DNA of 11,102 nucleotides, taken from Leptolinea sp. UBA1437 (GTDB lineage Bacteria > Chloroflexota > Anaerolineae > Anaerolineales > Anaerolineaceae). Of the stretch, positions 1 to 6,236 are shown piece after piece. The notes under the pieces were generated by a model that saw only the letters and a list, made by a program, of their open reading frames with translations, was not told the origin of the DNA and searched no databases. The DNA lies in assembly GCA_002329625.1 (NCBI GenBank), contig DCTP01000110.1, forward strand, positions 37,781 to 48,882, read 5' to 3'. The position numbers and the translations under genes are program-made. How positions within the stretch are numbered: the first letter of the stretch is position 1; each line of letters starts with the position of its first letter.

Positions 1-143
1 CATTGAACGGTTCGGGATTGGGCTTACCCCGCACATTGATTGCGGTGATGGAAACCTATCAACAAGCCGACGGGTCCGTGGTTGTCCCGAAAGTGCTTAA
101 ACCTTGGATGGGTGGCATTGACGTAATAGAGAAACAACAATAA
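1..143 (+). CDS. serS: Seryl-tRNA synthetase, C-terminal end (partial)
   Basis: The reading frame starts at base 3 and gives 46 residues before TAA at 141-143. It contains LNGSGLGLPRTLIAVMETYQ and then ADGSVVVPKVLKPWMGG. This is the class II motif 3 region and tail of bacterial SerRS: the motif 3 arginine in a 'G-x-x-x-x-R-T' context, then the conserved 'DGS-V-x-P-x-V-L-x-P' end. The enzyme charges tRNA-Ser with serine in the cytoplasm. Only the end is in the window, so the start, promoter and N-terminal coiled-coil arm cannot be judged. It is the only gene seen on the + strand and converges on argS, with 49 nt between the two stop codons. Confidence 0.93.
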   Translation, partial: LNGSGLGLPRTLIAVMETYQQADGSVVVPKVLKPWMGGIDVIEKQQ

Positions 144-181
144 ATCGAAGTTTTATTATTTCTTCCGATTTATTATTGTTT
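132..181. terminator. Hairpin between convergent serS and argS, probable bidirectional terminator
   Basis: Bases 132-150 can pair with 162-181 across an 11-nt AT loop (151-161). The stem is about 18 bp, with one bulged C at 165 and one mismatch (138/175). It overlaps the serS stop codon. The flanks are T-rich on the + side and A/T-rich on the other. There is no long uninterrupted T-run on either strand, so termination in both directions is inferred from position and structure. Confidence 0.55.
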
Positions 182-192
182 ATGATTGTTAA

Positions 193-1953
193 TTACATAA
201 TTTCCGGAGAATCAATTCCCAACAGAGCCAGGCAATTGATCATTGTTTGGCGTGCAGCCGCAGCCAGCCGTAACCGATAATCTCGGACAGGCGGCTCCGC
301 CTGTAATACGGGACATTGATGATAGAAGTTATTAAATGCCTGAGCCAGATCAAATGCAAGGTTGGAAATAAACAGCGGCTTACATTCCGCAGCTGACCGC
401 TGGATTTCCCTCGGAACCCGTGAAATCAAATCGATCAGTTCCACTTCGACTGGGGTCAGTTCGTAAGACAAAACTGTTTGATCCGGCAATCCGTTTTCGG
501 ATTTTCTTAAGATACTGTTTGCCCGTACCGCGGCATATTGGATATACGGAGCAGCCTGACCGTTAAAATCAAGTGCCGCTTCCCAATCAAAAGTGACTAT
601 TTTTGCATTATCCCGCGAGAGCATGGAATACTTCAGCGCACCGAGAGCCACTTTTTCCGAAATTTCCGCTTTTTCGGCATCCGTTAATGACGGATTTTTT
701 TCTTGAACAATCGCCAACGCTCGCGATTTAGCCTCATCAATTAAATCCTGCAGGAAAACAACCGTTCCGTCACGCGAGGACATGGTGACATTTCCCGGTA
801 AATTCACAATTTCATATGCCAAGTGATAACAATTCTTCGCCCACGAATAACCCATCAATTCCAAAGTCTTAAATATCTGCTGCAGATATAACGTCTGCCT
901 GACATCGATGACATAGATCGAACGCGTCAGATGAAATTCTTCGAATTTCCGAATCGCCAACGACAGGTCCTTTGTCGCATACAAAGAGGTACCGTCGGAT
1001 CGCAAGACAACTAATGAACGATATTTATCCTTCGTTCCGCACAATTCATCCAATTTGACGACCACCGCATTTTCGGGGCGTTCGTCAACGGCGATTCCTT
1101 TGGCGATCAATTCTTTGACAATTTCTTTGCCCGAATCCTCAACATCGCTTTCAAAATAAATCTTATCAAACCGGACATTCAATGTTTTGTAAATCTGGTC
1201 GAAGCCATCCAGGCTCCATTGACGGGTAACACGCCACAATTCGACAATTTCCGGATCTTTTCGATCCCAGCGGGCAAAAAGTTCGCGGATTTCGTTTTCG
1301 GCTTCGGGTTCTTCTTCATGCCGCCGACTCGCTTCCGCATAGATATCCCCCATCCAGCGGGTAATATCCCCCTCGGGTTTCTCGCCGTTATGATATTTCA
1401 GATAGCACCACAACCATTTGATAACATGCAGCCCAATATCCCCCAAATAATTCGCCCGAATCACATCATTACCGGCAAAATCGAGAATATTACCGACCGC
1501 ATTTCCCAGAATTACATTTCGTAAATGACCGACATGAAATGCTTTATGCGTGTTCGGCTGAGAGAACTCAACCATTACGCGCTCACCGTTGCGCTGCCCT
1601 CTGCCAAAATTATCTTTTTCTTCCAACACCGTATCAATGACCCGCTGAGAATAAATTCGAGTGGTGAAATAGAGATTCAAATATCCTCGAACAGCTTCCG
1701 CACGTTCGAATCCTTCGGGCAATTCAAGGGAATCCGCCGTCATTTGAGCAATTTCCTGAGCATGCAAGCCCACATTTATTTTTTGCCCTCTGGAACGTGC
1801 GTCATCCGCCGCGACCTGAAAAAAAGAAGTGGATATCCCCCAATTTCCGCTAAACGGAATCCAGGACCAGGTAAGCGATTTCACCGGATAATTGTGAGCT
1901 TCACAAATTTTCCGAATTTGATCCTCTATCTGTTGTTGTTCTTTTTCAAACAC
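193..1953 (-). CDS. argS: Arginyl-tRNA synthetase
   Basis: This 586-residue class I aminoacyl-tRNA synthetase charges tRNA-Arg in the cytoplasm; the length is normal for bacterial ArgRS. The N-terminal part (about 1-115) fits the Add-1 tRNA-binding domain. The ATP-binding HIGH motif is HVGH at 140-143, after the typical SQPNTHKAFHVGHLRN context. ANYLGDIG follows at 168-175. The KMSK-loop equivalent is MSSR at 391-394. The C-terminal anticodon-binding helical domain ends in LLGIDSPEIM, matching the family's usual 'LGI-x-x-P-E-x-M' end. The start is GTG at 1951-1953, with a strong GGAGGAGCT ribosome-binding sequence directly upstream; no in-frame ATG fits better. The gene lies downstream of rpsT and its terminator. 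I did not find a clear promoter of its own, so read-through from rpsT or a weak promoter in 1954-2020 are both possible. Confidence 0.97.
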   Translation of the reverse strand: MFEKEQQQIEDQIRKICEAHNYPVKSLTWSWIPFSGNWGISTSFFQVAADDARSRGQKINVGLHAQEIAQMTADSLELPEGFERAEAVRGYLNLYFTTRIYSQRVIDTVLEEKDNFGRGQRNGERVMVEFSQPNTHKAFHVGHLRNVILGNAVGNILDFAGNDVIRANYLGDIGLHVIKWLWCYLKYHNGEKPEGDITRWMGDIYAEASRRHEEEPEAENEIRELFARWDRKDPEIVELWRVTRQWSLDGFDQIYKTLNVRFDKIYFESDVEDSGKEIVKELIAKGIAVDERPENAVVVKLDELCGTKDKYRSLVVLRSDGTSLYATKDLSLAIRKFEEFHLTRSIYVIDVRQTLYLQQIFKTLELMGYSWAKNCYHLAYEIVNLPGNVTMSSRDGTVVFLQDLIDEAKSRALAIVQEKNPSLTDAEKAEISEKVALGALKYSMLSRDNAKIVTFDWEAALDFNGQAAPYIQYAAVRANSILRKSENGLPDQTVLSYELTPVEVELIDLISRVPREIQRSAAECKPLFISNLAFDLAQAFNNFYHQCPVLQAEPPVRDYRLRLAAAARQTMINCLALLGIDSPEIM

Positions 1954-2024
1954 AGCTCCTCCGCTGGTAATTCTTCACATGTCACATTTTCAATAATAAT
2001 CGGACGGATCAGATCTCTATGACC

Positions 2025-2057
2025 AAAAAAGGGTTGAACTTTTTCCTTCAACCCTTT
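2025..2057 (-). terminator. Intrinsic terminator of rpsT
   Basis: Read on the minus strand, an 11-bp perfect stem (2047-2057 with 2028-2038) encloses an 8-nt loop (2039-2046). It runs into six T residues (complement of 2025-2030), the first three of which are also in the stem. It sits about 50 nt after the rpsT stop and before argS. This is a textbook rho-independent terminator for minus-strand transcription. The A-tract before the stem means it has only weak potential on the + strand. Confidence 0.88.
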
Positions 2058-2105
2058 CCGATCCGGCAATAACATTCAAAAAGGGATTTCTCCCTCACGA
2101 TAGCG

Positions 2106-2372
2106 TTACGCTTTTTTTGTCGCTGTCAGTTTCTTTATCAGGCGACTCTTCTTGCGGGCTGCATTATTCTTATGAATCACACCCTTTTGAGCAGCTTTAT
2201 CCAAAGCGATAATTGCCTTCTTCACCATCTCTTCGGAATTTTCCTGATTCGTTTCGACAGCCAGACGTGCCTTATATAAAGCGGTTCGGGTAGATCCGCG
2301 AACAACACGATTTTGGATACGTCTCTTTTCGTTCTGTCTGTTACGCTTGATTTGTGACTTTATATTAGCCAT
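2106..2372 (-). CDS. rpsT: 30S ribosomal protein S20
   Basis: This 88-residue, very basic protein starts MANIKSQIKRNRQNEKRR, the classic S20 beginning. It continues with an RTA-containing helix and the GVIHKNNAARKKSRL segment near the C-terminus, which is diagnostic of S20. S20 is a primary 16S rRNA-binding protein of the small subunit, made of a three-helix bundle. Length matches the family. The start is ATG at 2370-2372; GGGAG and AAGGAA lie within about 16 nt upstream. It is a single-gene unit with its own promoter (2492-2520), a leader of about 110 nt that can fold, and a terminator at 2025-2057. In other bacteria S20 represses translation of its own mRNA, so the leader is a reasonable place to look for such control here. 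Confidence 0.97.
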   Translation of the reverse strand: MANIKSQIKRNRQNEKRRIQNRVVRGSTRTALYKARLAVETNQENSEEMVKKAIIALDKAAQKGVIHKNNAARKKSRLIKKLTATKKA

Positions 2373-2444
2373 TTCCTTATTCTCCCAAGGTTCAACACAT
2401 AGTAGGGTTCCGGTTAAGTAGACTTTTTATGCCTATTTTTTCTC

Positions 2445-2475
2445 TTCCGTGCACCCTTCGAGGGTATGTCCGGAA
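2445..2475 (-). other. Stem-loop in the rpsT 5' leader
   Basis: An inner 5-bp stem ACCCT/AGGGT (2453-2457 with 2461-2465) closes a 3-nt loop. An outer 5-bp stem TTCCG/CGGAA (2445-2449 with 2471-2475) is separated from it by an asymmetric internal loop. On the transcribed (minus) strand the hairpin is followed by an A-rich stretch, not a T-run, so it is unlikely to be a terminator for lgt. It begins about 10 nt after the predicted rpsT transcription start. A role in mRNA stability or S20 autoregulation is inference only. Confidence 0.5.
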
Positions 2476-2491
2476 CTTTAGAACGGGCATT

Positions 2492-2520
2492 ATTATCCTA
2501 TAACAGGCTTATTTTGTCAA
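2492..2520 (-). promoter_or_regulatory. Promoter of rpsT (sigma-70 type)
   Basis: On the minus strand there is a perfect -35 TTGACA (complement of 2515-2520), a 17-bp spacer and a -10 GATAAT (complement of 2492-2497). This is an 11 of 12 match to the housekeeping consensus. Transcription would start near 2485, leaving a leader of roughly 110 nt before the rpsT ATG. The spacer and -35 overlap the last codons and stop of lgt, so rpsT is expressed separately from the upstream gene series while also being open to read-through from it. Confidence 0.85.
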
Positions 2521-3321
2521 ATCTCTTTTCGGCTGAAAAGTATGACGGATGATCAACCCCGCCGCGGCACAAACAGCAGTCACTCCCATGATGAGCTGAT
2601 TCATGTCCAATCCTCCCACCATCGCCGTATCCAACCGCAAAAATTCGAGAAAAAACCGCCCGACAGGATAAACGATCAAATATATCAAAAAGATATCTCC
2701 GTCTTTCAGCCTTTTGCCAAAACGGTGATCGACCCAAAGCAAAAAACCCATGTTCAACAGGTTATAGATTAATTCATACAGGAAAAGAGGATGATAGGTC
2801 GCCTGCTGTTCAAATCCGGGGATACGATATTGCGGATCAATGGTGATCGCCCAAGGCAGATCACTCGGCGCACCGTACAGTTCCTGATTAAAATAATTTC
2901 CCAATCGACCGATTGCCTGTCCCAATGCTAATCCCGGTGAAATTGTATCGGTAAATTTGCTGATTTTGAATCCGTATTTTCTGCAAAACAGCCATAATCC
3001 GATATATCCTCCGAGAATCGCGCCGGGAATTCCCAGACCGCCGTTCCAAACCTGAAGGATTTTGACGGGGTGGTGTAAATAGTAGCTTAGCGTAAGTCCC
3101 GAAGATTTGGAAGGCAAAAACACATGCCAAAGTCGGGCACCGATAATACCGGCGATCAAAAGCCAAAACAGACAACTCCAAATCGTATCCGGTGCGATCC
3201 CGCGCTTTTTCCCGGTCTGGCTTGCGAGAAGTGTCGCACTCAAGACCGCGACCAAAAAGCATAAACTATAGTAATGAATAACGAACGGCCCAATCACAAA
3301 CCCATATGAATAGAATTCCAA
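2509..3321 (-). CDS. lgt: Phosphatidylglycerol-prolipoprotein diacylglyceryl transferase
   Basis: Lgt is a polytopic inner-membrane enzyme that moves diacylglyceryl from phosphatidylglycerol to the lipobox cysteine of prolipoproteins. At 270 residues it has normal family length and about seven hydrophobic segments. The signature GRLGNYFNQELYG lies at 138-150, with R139, N142, E147 and G150 matching E. coli R143, N146, E151 and G154. YHPLFLYE follows at 176-183, and GRFFLEFLR (R222, E226) matches the E. coli R239/E243 pair. In the GGLGIPGAILGG loop (94-105), a Pro stands where E. coli has His103. The start is TTG at 3319-3321: it is preceded by GGCGGGGA, and no in-frame ATG or GTG lies near the start of the homologous region. 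It follows the CDP-alcohol phosphotransferase by 27 nt, probably in one operon. No intrinsic terminator is visible after it. Confidence 0.95.
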   Translation of the reverse strand: MEFYSYGFVIGPFVIHYYSLCFLVAVLSATLLASQTGKKRGIAPDTIWSCLFWLLIAGIIGARLWHVFLPSKSSGLTLSYYLHHPVKILQVWNGGLGIPGAILGGYIGLWLFCRKYGFKISKFTDTISPGLALGQAIGRLGNYFNQELYGAPSDLPWAITIDPQYRIPGFEQQATYHPLFLYELIYNLLNMGFLLWVDHRFGKRLKDGDIFLIYLIVYPVGRFFLEFLRLDTAMVGGLDMNQLIMGVTAVCAAAGLIIRHTFQPKRDLTK

Positions 3322-3348
3322 TGGTCCCCGCCTGACTTTTTTGTTGGT

Positions 3349-3987
3349 CTAATTTTCTTTCAGTTCTTTCCGCATATATTGAATGCGCTGAATCGCCGTA
3401 ATATGAGATCCGATCGCTATCGCCCACATGGCAATAAATGGGATATTAAACAATAGGCAGGGAACCAAGAAAAGATAACGCTCCAGCCGTGACATGATGC
3501 CGAGCTTCATATCCAATCGCTCGATTTCGCCTTTTGCACGGGTATAAGATACAAGGATCGACCCCATAATGGCAATATACGCCACCATCATAGTCAGATA
3601 ATCCTCATGAACCGCATAGTAATAAATCAAACCGCCGAAAATGAAGAATTCGGCATAGCGATCGGTACAGGAATCCAGAACTGCTCCGAATCGGGTTCCC
3701 TTCCCTCCGGTAGAAAGCCGAGCCATCGTCCCGTCAAAGAAATCGGTAACCGCAAAAAATACCAAGAGAATACCCGCCCAGGTGAACTGTCCCATGGCAG
3801 CTAAATATGCCGCGATAATATGCCCGGCACAGCCAATAATTGTCACGGTATTTGCGGTCAGACCGATCTTCAGCAGAAATCGAGAACAGGTTTCGCCGAA
3901 ACCCCTGAACCATATTCGACATTGATCGCTGAAGGTTTTCGGTTTTTCAGGTTGGTTCGATGAATTGTTTGAAATATTTTCGTTCAT
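3349..3987 (-). CDS. CDP-alcohol phosphatidyltransferase (PgsA / phosphatidylinositol-phosphate synthase type)
   Basis: This 212-residue integral membrane phospholipid synthase transfers a CDP-activated diacylglycerol (or similar lipid) to an alcohol acceptor. The family signature is complete: D82-x2-D85-G86-x2-A89-R90, then G101-x3-D105-x3-D109, which binds the metal and CDP. The R90-G101 spacer is ten residues, slightly longer than the common eight. The stretch TRFGAVLDSCTDR (98-110) and the later VSYTRAKGE plus GIMSRLERY segments resemble actinobacterial phosphatidylinositol-phosphate synthases more than glycerol-phosphate PgsA. About six hydrophobic helices follow a polar N-terminus of about 45 residues. 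The start is ATG at 3985-3987, with AAAGGAGA upstream overlapping the ftsK stop codon; the gap to ftsK is 18 nt, which suggests translational coupling. Acceptor choice (inositol phosphate versus glycerol phosphate) cannot be settled from sequence by eye. Confidence 0.88.
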   Translation of the reverse strand: MNENISNNSSNQPEKPKTFSDQCRIWFRGFGETCSRFLLKIGLTANTVTIIGCAGHIIAAYLAAMGQFTWAGILLVFFAVTDFFDGTMARLSTGGKGTRFGAVLDSCTDRYAEFFIFGGLIYYYAVHEDYLTMMVAYIAIMGSILVSYTRAKGEIERLDMKLGIMSRLERYLFLVPCLLFNIPFIAMWAIAIGSHITAIQRIQYMRKELKEN

Positions 3988-4005
3988 AATGTCTTCTGTC
4001 TCCTT

Positions 4006-6180
4006 TTATATGGCATTTTCTCCGTAAGAATCCGCTTCTTCTTCAGACCATAATACTTCACGCGCTTTCCCGCCGACCTGAATCGGACCTACCACACCAA
4101 TCTGCTCCATTCGATCCAACAGCCGGCTGGCTTTCGGGAAACTGATATTCATTTTTCCCTGTAAATACGAAGCGCTCGCTTTCCGTGTCCGACAAACCAG
4201 GCGAATCGCCGCTTTTAAATCCTTTTCTTCTTTACCGTTTACTTCTTTTTCCGCGTCTTCGATCATTTCTTCCCAAGGAGCTTCCGCTTCTTCGACAGGT
4301 TTCGGCGATAATTTTTTCCATAAGGCAACGACCGAGTCAATTTCCTGATCGGTCAGTAAAGGTCCCTGGATTCGAATCGGCACATTCAGACTGGGATCGA
4401 CAAAATACATATCCCCCCTGCCCAATAATTTTTCCGCACCCTGTTTCCCCATAATTACTCTTGAATCGATTGCCGAAGCAACGTTTAATGCGATTCGCGC
4501 GGGAATGTTGGTCTTGATTTTGCCGGTAATCACTGTTGTATCCGGTCGTTGGGTGGCGACAACCAAGTGCATTCCGGTCGCCCGTGCCAACGATGCCAAT
4601 GTATCGATATATTCCTGACCCAATTTATCCGCGCCTTTGACAATTTCCGCCAACTCGTCAATGAAAATCACAATATAGGGTAACGGTTTCTGACCGTTTC
4701 GAACCGCATATTGGTTATATAAAGATAATTTTCGAACGCCCACCGTCTCAAATAATTTGTAACGGTTTTTCATTTCCTGAACCGCCCAGCCCAAAACCGA
4801 AATGCTTCGGTCATATTCGGTTTCGACTTTACCGAGCAAATGAGGCAATCCGTTGAAACGGAAAAGTTCCACCCTTTTGGGATCAATCATAATCAATCGC
4901 AACGTTTCCGGCGTGTTATTCATGACCAGACAAACCGCCATCGAACGGATCAAAATGGATTTACCGGAATTGGTGGTGCCGGCAATCAACAGATGGGGCA
5001 TCTGTTCCAAATCAACCACCACCGGTTTACCGGAAATATCTCTTCCGAGTGCGACATTCAACGGTGATGTCTTGGATTGAAACTCTCGGCTTTCCATTAA
5101 AGGACGTAGACGAACTTTCAGGGAGTCCGGATTGGGGATGTCAATCCCGATAAAATTTTCTCCCGGTACCGGTGCCTGAATCGAAAGATTTGCCACGCCC
5201 ATCCGAACAGCCAGATCCCGTTCCATCTGCGCGACCTGAGCGACCCGGATTTTCTTTGGGATTACCGTGCCATGACTTCCATTCTTTTCCAAAGCGCCCG
5301 GAACAACCTGATATTGGATAATCGCGGGTCCGATACTGTAACCGATAACTTTCACTGGAGTGCCGAACTCTTCCATGGCGGATTCAATCTCATCGATTCG
5401 TGACTGAACATCAATGTTTTTATTTAAAAATCCCATTTCCGGTTCCAGCAAATTAATGGGTGGCAACCGGTTGGTTCGCGGTTTGGTTTTTCCCTTTATT
5501 TCATTTCCGCCGATAACGGAATCGATCGGATGATTCGTGATGTTTTTTTCCAATGGATCGTTTTCCTCTTTTTCTATATTTTCTTTCATTAATCGTCTGC
5601 GAAAAAGTGTAACCTCATCGGAGGATCGGATCGGTTTTGAAGCGCAGAAATGTGCAACTTTCTTGTTTATAAAAACCGCCGATTCGGACAATGGGCGATT
5701 CAAATCAAAAAGAAAATAAAATAGGACGGCAATGATTCCCCATAAAAGAATCGTCGCGGGGATTTCCCCGATCACCGCGGTAAGCTGACCGAACAAAGTA
5801 TCCCCGATTTTTCCCCCAGAGAAATGATCACTGTTTGAAGCGAGTGCCAGCAATATGAAAAACAACAGAATAATTAAGCCGATTTTCTTCAACGGAATAT
5901 GGATTTTGACGGCAGTATATCGGCTGAGAAAAATGCCGGTTCCGAGCCCGAGAAAAAGCACAACAAAAATGATTCTTCCCGTCCCGATCCAATCATCAAA
6001 AAAATTCCGCGTTCTCAAAATAAAACGGCCGTCGGTTTTTCCGGTAAAGCCCACCCATAACAGCAAGCCAGTCACAATACAGCCGAGCGCGAGGATATCC
6101 GGAATTAAAGATTCGCTTTTCAGCCGCGAGCCCGAAGCTTTTTGGGGTTCATTCTCTTGCTTGTTCTCTTTTTCAGGCAT
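4006..6180 (-). CDS. ftsK: DNA translocase FtsK/SpoIIIE
   Basis: This 724-residue membrane-anchored, ATP-driven DNA pump moves chromosome termini through the division septum. Four hydrophobic segments lie at about 26-46, 68-88, 99-116 and 140-160, followed by a polar linker of about 70 residues. The alpha domain (about 240-395) includes FGTPVKVIGYSIGP and APVPGENFIGIDIPN. It also carries a basic insert (about 296-326) that I associate with Chloroflexota FtsK. The beta motor has Walker A GTTNSGKS at 401-408, Walker B VIFIDEL at 504-510 and ATQRPDTTVITGKIK at 542-556. The C-terminal gamma winged helix (about 653-711) is LQGKMNISFPKASRLLDRME, then VVGP and KAREVL. The recognition helix differs from the E. 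coli GYNRAAR pattern. The start is ATG at 6178-6180 with a weak purine-rich upstream sequence. It lies 56 nt after the membrane regulator gene and 18 nt before the lipid synthase gene. Confidence 0.95.
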   Translation of the reverse strand: MPEKENKQENEPQKASGSRLKSESLIPDILALGCIVTGLLLWVGFTGKTDGRFILRTRNFFDDWIGTGRIIFVVLFLGLGTGIFLSRYTAVKIHIPLKKIGLIILLFFILLALASNSDHFSGGKIGDTLFGQLTAVIGEIPATILLWGIIAVLFYFLFDLNRPLSESAVFINKKVAHFCASKPIRSSDEVTLFRRRLMKENIEKEENDPLEKNITNHPIDSVIGGNEIKGKTKPRTNRLPPINLLEPEMGFLNKNIDVQSRIDEIESAMEEFGTPVKVIGYSIGPAIIQYQVVPGALEKNGSHGTVIPKKIRVAQVAQMERDLAVRMGVANLSIQAPVPGENFIGIDIPNPDSLKVRLRPLMESREFQSKTSPLNVALGRDISGKPVVVDLEQMPHLLIAGTTNSGKSILIRSMAVCLVMNNTPETLRLIMIDPKRVELFRFNGLPHLLGKVETEYDRSISVLGWAVQEMKNRYKLFETVGVRKLSLYNQYAVRNGQKPLPYIVIFIDELAEIVKGADKLGQEYIDTLASLARATGMHLVVATQRPDTTVITGKIKTNIPARIALNVASAIDSRVIMGKQGAEKLLGRGDMYFVDPSLNVPIRIQGPLLTDQEIDSVVALWKKLSPKPVEEAEAPWEEMIEDAEKEVNGKEEKDLKAAIRLVCRTRKASASYLQGKMNISFPKASRLLDRMEQIGVVGPIQVGGKAREVLWSEEEADSYGENAI

Positions 6181-6236
6181 TCTCTTTATCTGTCAACGGA
6201 TAAATGAATCAAATTTTATTTCAAACCGAAAACACC

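Noticed and set aside
1525..2022. 165-codon open frame on the + strand opposite the start of argS
   Set aside because: It is antisense to a certain argS, has no recognisable motif or good SD, and its residues look like a translated complement.
1954..2024. Possible argS promoter (TTGGTC with GATTAT about 19 bp apart, minus strand)
   Set aside because: Both boxes are weak and the spacing is long; I could not support it over chance in AT-rich DNA.
4957..4980. Unusual Walker A GTTNSGKS in FtsK (Asn where GTTGSGKS is common)
   Set aside because: The position is one of the variable residues of G-x4-GK-S/T, so activity is not in question and it is not informative.
6191..6196. Minus-strand TTGACA just upstream of ftsK as a -35 box
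   Set aside because: It sits only about 10 nt from the ATG, leaving no room for a -10 and start site before the gene.
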